Numbered from the stretch's first letter, positions 1 through 7,225 are shown. The stretch: DNA of 17,148 nt from UBA993 sp964436815 (GCA_964436815.1 CAYTER010000045.1:1-17148); one strand, 5' to 3'. Program-made: numbers and translations. Notes: generated by a model not told the origin, from the sequence alone.

Positions 1-15
1 AATATTTTATAAATC

Positions 16-57
16 AAGGCCTCCCTAAGATAAGGGAGGCCTTGTGCCGTACCGGCA
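16..57. terminator. Tandem hairpins, possible terminator of an off-window gene
   Basis: AAGGCCTCCCT (16-26) pairs perfectly with AGGGAGGCCTT (33-43) around a 6-nt loop. A second hairpin, TGCCG (45-49) with CGGCA (53-57), follows at once. The first stem is stable enough for a terminator, but no run of T follows it on either strand. It could be a non-canonical terminator, a 3'-end stabiliser or a bidirectional barrier. Strand is undecided. Confidence 0.45.
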
Positions 58-188
58 TAGATCAGTTAATTTAAAAATGCATCGCTAAATTACAACTTGC
101 CTGGTAGGAAATGTTGGTTCAGGAGCGAATACTAAGATTATTCATAAAATCAAATGAAAGTGATAAGAGAATCAGGAGGTGAAGAAAA

Positions 189-383
189 ATGATTCAACTA
201 CCTGCTTTCGGCTGGTTTGGGGTTGTTGCCGCTATTCTTTATCTGGCGGCAATACTGGTCGTAACTGTTTTTAAAAACCAGTTTAAGCCGAAACCGCGTT
301 TCAATTTGCACCGGAACCTGGCAATTATCGGTTCAGTAGCAGCATTAATTCATCTGGCCTGGGCATTAAGTTACTATTTCTAA
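189..383 (+). CDS. Small two-helix membrane protein, possible bis-His haem pair
   Basis: This 64-residue protein is not one I recognise as a named family. It has two hydrophobic segments, about residues 8-28 and 43-61, joined by a basic loop (K29-R42), so both ends probably face outward with the loop in the cytoplasm. H41 and H55 lie 14 residues apart at the start and inside helix 2. That spacing is typical of axial haem ligands in b-type cytochromes and ferric-reductase-like proteins, but there is no partner helix with a second pair, so haem binding is only a suggestion. The ATG has a strong AGGAGGTG ribosome binding site (about 174-181) at good distance, which argues that the ORF is real. 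It sits upstream of the ABC importer but has its own spacing, and the importer promoter lies after its stop codon. Confidence 0.65.
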   Translation: MIQLPAFGWFGVVAAILYLAAILVVTVFKNQFKPKPRFNLHRNLAIIGSVAALIHLAWALSYYF

Positions 384-412
384 ATAATCCAAGCAGCAAA
401 GCAGAAATGTAG

Positions 413-442
413 TTGACATCGACTCGATTTTGCTATTATAAT
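413..442 (+). promoter_or_regulatory. Consensus sigma-A-type promoter of the ABC importer operon
   Basis: TTGACA (413-418) and TATAAT (437-442) are both perfect consensus hexamers with an 18 bp spacer. Transcription would begin near 449, giving a leader of about 200 nt before the binding-protein gene. An open frame spanning 413-634 begins inside this -35 box and has no ribosome binding site, so it is not called as a gene. The leader contains a TTTCC/GGAAA hairpin (454-467), the palindrome TGAGGCCTCA (546-555) flanked by TTAATC (533-538) and GATTAA (556-561), and an SD-like GGGAGGTG (540-547) with no convincing start after it. Confidence 0.8.
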
Positions 443-647
443 TTAGTATCAACTTTCCGTGTGGAAATATTATCCAAATATGCCGTAAGCACTGTAATAT
501 CTGAGTATATTAATGCTTTTCTTTCATGTGTATTAATCAGGGAGGTGAGGCCTCAGATTAATTGTCCAGGAATCATGAATTTGGGAAGGTATTTTTCGGA
601 CTCGGAGTATTATTTTGTGACTTTAATTGACTAAGGGGGTTTATGAA

Positions 648-1907
648 TTGAAGAGTAAGTTTTTTGTTCTTTTACTGATTGGCATCATGGCAATGGCATT
701 TGTGGCCGGCTGTGGTGGAGGAACCGGTGACGGTGGAGATACCGGCACTACTACCCACACAATCGTCGGGATTTTCCCGTTAACCGGTGTGCTCAGCACC
801 TTCGGTGAAAACAGTGCAGAAGTTGCCAAGCTGGCAGCTGCCGATGTTAATGAGTGGCTGGAAGCTGAAGGAAAAGACTGGCGTCTGCGTTTGGAAATCG
901 ACGATACCGCTACTGAAGGTCCTGTCGGGCTGACCAAGATGCAGAGCTGGTTCGGAGAAGGAGTTATGTTCTTCGCCGGCCCGCAGGCCAGTGGTGTTGC
1001 CCAGGAGTGTCTGGCTTTTGCCAACGCCAACCAGATTCTTTACATCTCCCCGTCTTCAACTTCACCGGCGCTGTCTATTGCCGATGATTTTTTACTGAGA
1101 TTCTGCACCACTGATGACGTACAGGGTCCGGCTATTGCTGCAGTGGCCCAGGCTGCAGGTATTGAGCATTTGGTTTTTGCCTGGCGCGGTGATACCTGGG
1201 GTGACGGTCTGCAAGCCGCTGCCGAAGCATCTGCGGTTGAGCTTGGGATTGCGATAGATTCCAACAAACTTCGCTATGACCCGCTGCAGGAAGCTTTCAC
1301 CTCGGAAGCCGCTCTGCTTGATGGATATATTTCTGATGCAGTGGCAGCAGGTGTAGCCATTGAAACCATCGGGGTTAATGTGATCGGTTTTGAAGAAGTT
1401 GTGCCCTTCATGGTCGAAGCTTCAAAATACCCGCAGTTAAGCCAGGTTTACTGGATTGGCAGCGACGGTACCGCTTTCTCGGAAGCGCTGCTTCAAACCC
1501 CAACGGCTGCTCAGTTTGCCAGCGATGTTAAATTCGCCAACACGATGAACAAGCCTGAAGACGATAGTGTTAATTATGCTCGCGTTAGAGATCACATCCA
1601 GCAGCTGCTGGGTCGTGAAACTGATGCCTATTCCTATAACACCTATGACATCATTTGGGCTCTGGCGCTCAGCATTGACCAGGTTGGCTATGATTCAGCT
1701 GCTGTTAAAGATGTTCTACCTGGCATAGTTATGGAATGGTCAAAGGATAATGGAGCCAGCGGCTACATCGAACTCAATGAATACGGTGATCGCTCCTTTG
1801 CTAATTACGATGTTGTAATGCTGACAGAAGATCTTGCCGGTTGGTATACCCCAGGTTTCTTTGACGGTTTAACCAGGGAGATTACCTGGAATACACCTGT
1901 TTACTAG
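648..1907 (+). CDS. ABC importer substrate-binding lipoprotein (LivJ/Peripla_BP_6 type)
   Basis: The solute receptor of the importer encoded downstream, predicted to be tethered outside the membrane and to deliver its ligand to the permeases. Residues 1-22 form a lipoprotein signal peptide (basic MKSK, hydrophobic core, lipobox VAGC with Cys22 as lipidation site). A Gly/Thr-rich linker follows, then a type I periplasmic-binding fold beginning IVGIFPLTG. The stretch ISPSSTSPALS resembles the Ser/Thr ligand loop of Leu/Ile/Val-type receptors. C121 and C153 could form a disulfide. The mature protein is close to the usual family length. The start is TTG at 648, preceded by AAGGGGG (633-639). A nearer ATG at 643 is out of frame and ends after two codons. 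Gene order supports a Liv-type (HAAT) system. The ligand could be an amino acid, amide, urea or an aromatic acid, and sequence alone does not decide. Confidence 0.88.
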   Translation: MKSKFFVLLLIGIMAMAFVAGCGGGTGDGGDTGTTTHTIVGIFPLTGVLSTFGENSAEVAKLAAADVNEWLEAEGKDWRLRLEIDDTATEGPVGLTKMQSWFGEGVMFFAGPQASGVAQECLAFANANQILYISPSSTSPALSIADDFLLRFCTTDDVQGPAIAAVAQAAGIEHLVFAWRGDTWGDGLQAAAEASAVELGIAIDSNKLRYDPLQEAFTSEAALLDGYISDAVAAGVAIETIGVNVIGFEEVVPFMVEASKYPQLSQVYWIGSDGTAFSEALLQTPTAAQFASDVKFANTMNKPEDDSVNYARVRDHIQQLLGRETDAYSYNTYDIIWALALSIDQVGYDSAAVKDVLPGIVMEWSKDNGASGYIELNEYGDRSFANYDVVMLTEDLAGWYTPGFFDGLTREITWNTPVY

Positions 1908-1934
1908 AATGTTAGTCAGGTAGCAATTGATTAC

Positions 1935-1960
1935 GGGGGTCGGGGCGTTCTCCGACCCCC
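1935..1960 (+). terminator. Intercistronic GC-rich hairpin after the binding-protein gene
   Basis: GGGGGTCGG (1935-1943) pairs perfectly with CCGACCCCC (1952-1960) around an 8-nt loop. It lies 28 bases after the binding-protein stop and directly before the ATPase ribosome binding site. Only ATTT follows, so it is a weak terminator at best. Hairpins here commonly stabilise upstream mRNA or cause partial termination, giving more receptor than ATPase and permease. That role is inferred. Confidence 0.6.
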
Positions 1961-1978
1961 ATTTAAGGTGGTGTGGAA

Positions 1979-2743
1979 GTGAGTAATGTTCTGGTTGCCG
2001 AAAATGTAACAAAATCATTCGAAGGTTTAATTGCGGTAAATGATGTTAGCATTGTTGTAAAAGAGAATACATTCACCATGTTAATCGGCCCTAACGGATG
2101 CGGTAAAACTACATTAATTAACTGCTGTACCGGTATCTTAAAACCTACTTCCGGCAGGGTGTTTTTAGGTGATATTGATATAACAGGTTGGAAACCTCAC
2201 GAAATCTACAAAGTTGGATTTGTCAGGAGTTTCCAAATCCCGCTCCCCTTTATCGGCTTAACGGTAATTGACAATGTGCTCGGGGCGATGAGAAATCCGG
2301 GTGAGGCTCCTTTTAAGGCACATTCACTCAATAAGTGGGCTGATGTGGAAGAAAAAAATATGGCTCACGCCCTTGATATCCTGGCAAAAGTAGGACTTGA
2401 AAAACACTGGGATTTACCAAGCAGCTCTCTGGGTGCCGCCCAGTTAAAGATGCTTGAGGTTGCCAAGGGTCTTTCATCAGGCGCTAAACTGATTGCCCTT
2501 GATGAACCGATTGGCGGAGTCGACCCTGCTTCGGCGGACGAAATTCTTTCTCATGTTTCAAAGCTCAAAGACGAAGGCCTCACCTTCCTGGTTGTCGAGC
2601 ACCGAATCGACATTGCCGCACCTTTTGCCGATTATATTTATGCCATGGAGCTCGGGTCTCTGATCTCGGAAGGAACCCCTGAACAGGTGCTTAACGATCC
2701 TAAAGTTATCGAAGTTTACTTAGGCGAGGGGGCGACAGCGTAA
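1979..2743 (+). CDS. ABC importer ATP-binding protein, LivG-like, degenerate signature motif
   Basis: Cytoplasmic ATPase that powers the importer, pairing with the next ATPase. It has Walker A GPNGCGKTT (residues 37-45), Walker B LIALDEP (171-177, catalytic Glu176) and the switch His208 in VVEHR. The C-terminal part (EGTPEQVLNDPKVIEVYLGE) is typical of LivG. The ABC signature is unusual: where LivG proteins have L-x-Y-G-Q-Q or LSGGQ, this one reads LGAAQ (151-155), losing the Ser and the conserved glycine next to Gln. I place the start at GTG 1979, 7 nt after AAGGTGG (1965-1971). An in-frame GTG at 1973 is too close to that site. The stop overlaps the next ATG by one base (TAATG), suggesting translational coupling. 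Confidence 0.87.
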   Translation: MSNVLVAENVTKSFEGLIAVNDVSIVVKENTFTMLIGPNGCGKTTLINCCTGILKPTSGRVFLGDIDITGWKPHEIYKVGFVRSFQIPLPFIGLTVIDNVLGAMRNPGEAPFKAHSLNKWADVEEKNMAHALDILAKVGLEKHWDLPSSSLGAAQLKMLEVAKGLSSGAKLIALDEPIGGVDPASADEILSHVSKLKDEGLTFLVVEHRIDIAAPFADYIYAMELGSLISEGTPEQVLNDPKVIEVYLGEGATA

Positions 2744-3513
2744 TGTTAACGGTTAAGAATCTTAATTCCGGTTACGGAAAGCTCCAGGTCCTCTATGATT
2801 TAAATATTGAAGTTCCCGATAAAGGTTTAACAGTAGTAGTCGGTCCCAACGGCGCCGGTAAAACTACTCTGCTTTGCAGTATTATGAACATCGCCAATGT
2901 TTTTTCCGGTGAAATATTATTTGCGGGTGAAGAGCTATCAGGGGTAGTGACCCATAAGCTGGCCCAAAAGGGCATATCATATGTTCCCCAGATGGGTAAT
3001 GTCTTTGCTGAACTCTCTGTGCTGGATAACCTGCATATGGCCGGTTATATGCTAAATAAATCTGAAGTAAAAGATAAATCAGATCAGATGACGGAGATAT
3101 TCCCGGTTTTAAAGAAATTCATCCATCGACAGGCCGGAACGCTGAGCGGTGGGGAGCGTAGAATGCTGGCTATAGCCATGGGATTGATGAAAAACCCGAA
3201 GCTGATGCTTTTAGATGAGCTTAGCACTGACTTAGCGCCGATTATTGCCGAACGGGTAATGATGGAAGTAGCCAGGATGAGGGATGAACTCGGGATCACC
3301 ATACTAATGGTTGAACAGATGGCCAAAAGAGCCCTGGAAATTGGAGACACCGCCTATCTACTGGTTAGCGGTGAAGTAAGATATTCAGGCCAGGCTGACA
3401 GTCTGCTCCACGAACCGGAACTCTGTTCAATGTACTTGGGTATTAAGCAAGCGACAGGAAAAGATGGAAACTTTGAACTATCGGTTTCGGATGAAGGGAG
3501 TGACAATAACTAA
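2743..3513 (+). CDS. ABC importer ATP-binding protein, LivF-like
   Basis: Second ATPase of the importer. Walker A GPNGAGKTT is at residues 34-42, the canonical signature LSGGE at 134-138, and Walker B LMLLDE at 154-159. The switch-loop position reads VEQM with Gln192 in place of His. VEQN is usual in LivF proteins, so this is family-typical. After Walker B the sequence is LSTDLAP, where LivF usually has PSxGLAP, so both a proline and a glycine are changed in the D-loop region. The C-terminus is longer than the usual LivF tail and rich in Asp, Glu and Ser. The ATG overlaps the stop of the previous ATPase gene, and its own stop overlaps the permease ATG by one base. It probably forms an asymmetric heterodimer with the upstream ATPase. 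Confidence 0.88.
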   Translation: MLTVKNLNSGYGKLQVLYDLNIEVPDKGLTVVVGPNGAGKTTLLCSIMNIANVFSGEILFAGEELSGVVTHKLAQKGISYVPQMGNVFAELSVLDNLHMAGYMLNKSEVKDKSDQMTEIFPVLKKFIHRQAGTLSGGERRMLAIAMGLMKNPKLMLLDELSTDLAPIIAERVMMEVARMRDELGITILMVEQMAKRALEIGDTAYLLVSGEVRYSGQADSLLHEPELCSMYLGIKQATGKDGNFELSVSDEGSDNN

Positions 3514-4451
3514 TGGCACCTTGGCTGTCAAGCGGTTTAGTTTATGCCAGCGGCCTTGCCCTTACGGCAGGGAGCATCACTCTGTTATATATAGTAACCC
3601 GGACCTTTAACTTTGCTGTAGCCAGTATGGCCACAATCGGTTTTTATGTAGTTTATACAGGCGTTACCCTTTTCGGAGGTTTGCCGTATCAGTATTATCC
3701 CTTTGTGCTGATCATCGGGGCGATTACCGGTATTATCTGTTATTATGGATTAAACCGGCCGCTTTTATACCGGAAGGCTGCAGAAACTACACTGATGATG
3801 TCAACCCTGGGTTATGATTTAATTCTGTTGTCCTTAATTCAGATGTATGCTGATTTTCTGACCTATAACTATAAGTTATTCCCACGCAGGGTAACGATGA
3901 ATCTTTTCGACTTCGAGTTATTTGGCGAAAGAGCAGCTGCTTTTATCCTGCCACTGATTGCCATTGTTTTTCTGCTTGTTTTACATTTCTTCTTAACTAA
4001 AACTAAATTTGGTATTGCCATGCGGGCTACAATTGAAAACCCGACTCTTGCCGGGGCATCCGGGATAAACTCTGACCGGGTATACCTGGTATCCTGGATC
4101 ATCAGCGGTGGGATGGCCTGCCTTGGCGGATCTTTTATGTCCATGGCTATGACCGGCACGCCGGTTATGGGGATGTATACCATTCCGCTGATGTTCGCCG
4201 GCGCAATCCTGGGCGGGTTGGGTAATATCTACGGTGGTATCCTTGGAGGAATGGTGATCGGTCTGACTGAATATGCCGGGGTTTATTTACTTGCTCAAAA
4301 CTTCGGACCCTGGATTCTCGGCTATCGGATGGGGATCCCTCTGTTTATCATGGCTGCGACCTTGCTGGTCTTTCCACGGGGCCTTTCCGGTATACCGCTG
4401 GCTAAGATCATCAGAAATCTTTTTGGACAGAAGAGAGGTGCTAGCGCATGA
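3513..4451 (+). CDS. ABC importer permease, LivH-like
   Basis: Integral membrane permease subunit of the branched-chain-type importer, 312 residues with about eight hydrophobic segments, near the normal size for LivH. The conserved cytoplasmic coupling region is clear: FGIAMRATIENP followed by AGASGINSDRVYLVSWIISG, matching the LivH pattern G-x-A-x-R-A...N...A...GI. A Gly-rich stretch (FAGAILGGLGNIYGGILGG) near residue 230 is also typical. The ATG overlaps the ATPase stop (TAATG), and a GGGAG ribosome binding site precedes it. Its stop overlaps the next permease ATG by four bases (ATGA). The substrate cannot be deduced. An open frame inside the 3' end in another register is a shadow. Confidence 0.9.
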   Translation: MAPWLSSGLVYASGLALTAGSITLLYIVTRTFNFAVASMATIGFYVVYTGVTLFGGLPYQYYPFVLIIGAITGIICYYGLNRPLLYRKAAETTLMMSTLGYDLILLSLIQMYADFLTYNYKLFPRRVTMNLFDFELFGERAAAFILPLIAIVFLLVLHFFLTKTKFGIAMRATIENPTLAGASGINSDRVYLVSWIISGGMACLGGSFMSMAMTGTPVMGMYTIPLMFAGAILGGLGNIYGGILGGMVIGLTEYAGVYLLAQNFGPWILGYRMGIPLFIMAATLLVFPRGLSGIPLAKIIRNLFGQKRGASA

Positions 4452-5608
4452 TCACTAATGAGAGCACTGGTGATAAATATAAAGCTTTATTCGCAAGCAG
4501 GATAGTCTTGGTATTGGCTGTAATCATAGCCTTGCTGGCGTTTCTTTATTTCAGCCGCGGCATCTCGATTATTCTGACCATTTTGATCCAGGTTACAATC
4601 TTCTCGATTATCACGATGAGTCTTAACCTCGAAAGTGGTTACTCCGGTATTCCTCAGTTTGGACGGGTGGCTGCGGTTATCGCCGGCGCTTTTGCTGTTG
4701 GAGCGATCCCGGGCAGGATTATGGCTGCTTTCATGGGTTTGCCTGCCGGGGCAGAATACGCCTCCGATACCGTGAACTTCAGACTTGTTCCGGAAATTAA
4801 TGCCCTGCTCGCCAGTAACTGGTTATTAGCGTTAGGCTTCCTGATCATGTGCCTTGTTCTCGCTGCTTTATCGGGAGCCTTAATTGGTTGGCTTATTTCC
4901 AGGCCTGCGATCCGCTTAAAGGAAGGTTATCTGGGTATTTCGATGCTTGCTATCGGGGACTTTTTCATGTGGGTCGGTCATAACTGGACTATTATCGTTG
5001 GTGGCAGTGTGCCGGTAAATGTCCCTGATCCCTTCCGGATGTTTGGGACAGCCCGCTTCAGTGTTATTGTTCCGGTGTTTTTTGTAATCGCGGTCCTGAT
5101 TTTTATCTATCTGAACAAGTTGACCCAGTCACCGTTTGGCAGGAATTTAAGGATGCTGCGCGACAACGACCTTTCAGCTAATGCTGCCGGCCTGAACATC
5201 GTTAAAGTCCGGACTCAGGCGCTGGTAATCGGTGCTGCTATTGCAGCGATCGGTGGCGGTCTTTATGTTATCTACACCGGCTCTGTAGCGGCTATCGGCT
5301 TAACCAGGCTAACCTTTACATTCTGGCCCTGGGCTTACATGATGCTCGGTGGTATTGGCAGTAATATTGGTGTATTTTTGGGTGTTTTTCTGTTGACGAT
5401 TCTGCGAACCATGATTATCATCTTTCGCTCTACCTGGTTTGGCTTTCTTTTGCAGGTGGGAATCGATCCGCTTTGGCTGGAATTTACCCTTTTGGGCGCG
5501 GTAATTATTATTGTTATTCTATTTTTACCGCACGGGCTTGTTCCTGAAAAAATAGCTCCAATGCTGCCCAGCCGGAGAATAAAAAAGGTTTTGGCAGACA
5601 GACAGTAA
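4448..5608 (+). CDS. ABC importer permease, LivM-like
   Basis: Second permease of the importer, 386 residues, which would pair with the LivH-like subunit to form the translocation path. It is strongly hydrophobic throughout. The LivM signature is present: SPFGRNLRMLRDNDLSA with AAGLNIVKVRTQALVIGAAIAAIGGGLY, corresponding to the family pattern G-R-x-L-R-A-I-R...A...GIN...K...F...AA.AG.AG. The C-terminus ends in a basic cytoplasmic tail. The start ATG overlaps the previous stop (ATGA), and an AGAGGTG ribosome binding site lies just upstream. It is the last gene of the operon, with a terminator about 40 bases after its stop. Confidence 0.9.
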   Translation: MITNESTGDKYKALFASRIVLVLAVIIALLAFLYFSRGISIILTILIQVTIFSIITMSLNLESGYSGIPQFGRVAAVIAGAFAVGAIPGRIMAAFMGLPAGAEYASDTVNFRLVPEINALLASNWLLALGFLIMCLVLAALSGALIGWLISRPAIRLKEGYLGISMLAIGDFFMWVGHNWTIIVGGSVPVNVPDPFRMFGTARFSVIVPVFFVIAVLIFIYLNKLTQSPFGRNLRMLRDNDLSANAAGLNIVKVRTQALVIGAAIAAIGGGLYVIYTGSVAAIGLTRLTFTFWPWAYMMLGGIGSNIGVFLGVFLLTILRTMIIIFRSTWFGFLLQVGIDPLWLEFTLLGAVIIIVILFLPHGLVPEKIAPMLPSRRIKKVLADRQ

Positions 5609-5638
5609 GATCAAGTTGGATATCTAATTTTATCTGGA

Positions 5639-6526
5639 TTAATGAGTTAAAGGCGCCTCACGGGGCGCCTTTTTATTATTGCGGTTAACATGGATATTCC
5701 GAATGGTCACAGCCAGCATAACGATCAAGCCGCCCAAGATAGCCCATCGCCCCGGCGCTTCGCCAATAACAAAGTAAACCCAGAATGGATTGAGCAGAGG
5801 ATCAAAGGTTTGCACCAATACTGCATCCAAGGCATTGACATATTTAATGGCCGTGGAATAAATCATGAAAGACACTCCAATTTGCATCGTACCCATGTAA
5901 AGGAGGATTAGCCAATCAGTGGCTGCCGGTGCTTGCTGAAAATAAAAGGGCAGGCAGAGCAGCGCCGTAACCAGGTTTCCCAGTAATACAGTCTCCAGGG
6001 TTGAAGCGCTCTTTTGCATACGCATACATAAAATAAAATATGACATACTTATACCGCTGCCCACAGCCATAATATTACCCCAGAAACCGGCATAAGTTAT
6101 GCGATCAATAAAAAAGAGCAACATGCCGCCAATAACTACCGCAATAATTGACCAGTCAAAGCGGGTTACTTTTTCTTTCAGCAGCCAGGCGCCAAGGAGT
6201 GCTGTAAAAACAGGGGCTGTATATTGCAGAAGGATGGCATTTGCGGCAGTAGTCATCTTCGTTGCGCTGACAAATAATATCATTGTGATGGCGTAGGCCA
6301 GAGCCCCGGCAACTTGGGGGTATGAGAAGTTAAAATGGATTTTACCCCGCATCCAGGAGATGATCAGGATTGAAGCGATAAAACTGCGCAATCCTGCTAT
6401 AGCGAAGGGATTAAGGTCGATCAGTTTGATAAAGAGGCCGCTGGTGCTCCAAAGTAATGCAGCAAAAGCAATATAGAGCAGGGCCCTGTTTGGATGCAGC
6501 GGTTTGCTGGCAGCAGTTGGATTAAT
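5639..6526 (-). CDS. EamA/DMT-family transporter, likely ATT start
   Basis: Membrane exporter or permease of the drug/metabolite transporter superfamily, with two EamA repeats of about five helices each. The frame is clearly coding upstream of the first ordinary start codon (TTG at 6391). Residues encoded by about 6490-6392 (LLWSTSGLFIKLIDLNPFAI, then GLRSFIA) are the typical first EamA helix. Between 6391 and the stop at 6547-6545 there is no ATG, GTG or TTG. The best initiation site is ATT at 6526-6524, 8 nt after GGAGG (6539-6535), giving 295 residues, the normal family length. ATA at 6529 and CTG at 6541 are alternatives. An ATG at 6553 is in frame but is followed by GAA then TAA, so a nonsense mutation at codon 3 is also possible. 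It lies about 55 nt after yedF and probably shares its transcript. The substrate is unknown. Confidence 0.8.
   Translation of the reverse strand: MNPTAASKPLHPNRALLYIAFAALLWSTSGLFIKLIDLNPFAIAGLRSFIASILIISWMRGKIHFNFSYPQVAGALAYAITMILFVSATKMTTAANAILLQYTAPVFTALLGAWLLKEKVTRFDWSIIAVVIGGMLLFFIDRITYAGFWGNIMAVGSGISMSYFILCMRMQKSASTLETVLLGNLVTALLCLPFYFQQAPAATDWLILLYMGTMQIGVSFMIYSTAIKYVNALDAVLVQTFDPLLNPFWVYFVIGEAPGRWAILGGLIVMLAVTIRNIHVNRNNKKAPREAPLTH
5650..5674 (+). terminator. Intrinsic terminator of the ABC importer operon
   Basis: AAGGCGCC (5650-5657) pairs with GGCGCCTT (5664-5671) around a 6-nt loop, followed by a T run (5670-5674). The same DNA encodes the last residues of the convergent EamA gene, whose stop is at 5639-5641. 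On the minus strand the hairpin is followed by only a short TTT, so it may also act weakly in that direction. Confidence 0.88.
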
Positions 6527-6581
6527 TATATGAGCCTCCAGGCGTTATTCCATTACCTGTTCTTTATTGTACCACAAGATA

Positions 6582-7184
6582 TTAGATTGTGATAACCTGC
6601 CTGCCAGAAAATAAAAGATCAGAAATATCATACATGTTACTGACCTCTCCTGCCCGGTGCTGCTCTTTTAGCTGGTAGTAATCGAGGCAGGTGCCGCAAA
6701 CCAGGATTTGAACACCCTTGCTCTGCAGTTCGGTTAACTCATCGATTACCGGGGAGTCGTCAATACAAAGTTTGACGCCCGTATTCATGAAAACTAGCGC
6801 CTGGGGGTGGTCTTCTCTCTTGGTCAGGGTATATAAAAAATTACGCATTAACAGATTTCCCAGTTCACTGCTTCCCTGGCCTAACTGGTCGGTAGTGACC
6901 AATAATACTGCTCTCCGATCGGCAATTTTGTCGGATATTATACCTTCATTAGCTGTAATTTTATCTGTTTGGTCGCTACCTGAAATATAGATCTGATAAA
7001 AATCTTCTTTTTGCTTCCACTGAACGGTTCGCCCCTGCTTCCGGGCAAAACGCAGGACGTTTTCTCTAGCCGTTTCATTATCGACAATAACTTCTAATCT
7101 TGCCCCAGGGTTTTTCATTAAAGCTTCTTTTGTTTTCAAGACCGGTTCAGGGCAGTTTAAGCCTCGGCAGTCTATTTCTCTCAC
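6582..7184 (-). CDS. yedF: YedF, selenium-metabolism TusA/DsrE two-domain protein
   Basis: A 200-residue cytoplasmic protein. The N-terminal TusA domain (about residues 1-70) carries CRGLNCPEPV with the active Cys11 of the CPxP motif, which in this family carries persulfide sulfur or, by inference, selenium. The C-terminal part (about 90-200) is DsrE-like, with VCGTCLDYY (Cys163, Cys166) as a candidate second redox or carrier site. This architecture matches the selenium-metabolism YedF family. The start is GTG at 7184, with GAGG 8 nt upstream. It follows the cysteine desulfurase gene by 41 nt on the same strand, so a relay from desulfurase to carrier is likely. Direct evidence of selenium handling is not in the sequence; it comes from what is known of the family and from the neighbours. 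Confidence 0.87.
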   Translation of the reverse strand: MREIDCRGLNCPEPVLKTKEALMKNPGARLEVIVDNETARENVLRFARKQGRTVQWKQKEDFYQIYISGSDQTDKITANEGIISDKIADRRAVLLVTTDQLGQGSSELGNLLMRNFLYTLTKREDHPQALVFMNTGVKLCIDDSPVIDELTELQSKGVQILVCGTCLDYYQLKEQHRAGEVSNMYDISDLLFSGRQVITI

Positions 7185-7205
7185 GTTTTATACCTCGCTC
7201 TGCTG

Positions 7206-7221
7206 AATTATTAATCGGACT
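7206..7221 (+). repeat. 16-bp exact repeat, copy 1
   Basis: AATTATTAATCGGACT occurs here, in the 41-bp gap between the desulfurase and yedF genes, and again at 16300-16315 on the same strand. Both copies are intergenic. It is short and AT-rich, so coincidence is possible. Confidence 0.4.
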
Positions 7222-7225
7222 ATTA

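Noticed and set aside
413..634. 73-codon open frame between the small membrane protein and the ABC operon
   Set aside because: It starts at a TTG inside the -35 box, before the predicted transcription start, lacks a ribosome binding site and shows no family pattern. A shorter version from ATG 575 also has no convincing site.
443..647. T-box or other known riboswitch in the importer leader
   Set aside because: No T-box AGGGTGG-type motif or any other consensus I recognise is present; only small hairpins are visible.
1040..1267. Minus-strand frames inside the binding-protein gene
   Set aside because: They are antisense shadows of a clearly coding plus-strand gene, rich in Ser/Ala/Pro and lacking ribosome binding sites.
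6573..6591. CACAA/TTGTG hairpin at the end of yedF as a terminator
   Set aside because: Only five base pairs with a mismatched extension and no T run, so it is unlikely to separate yedF from the EamA gene.
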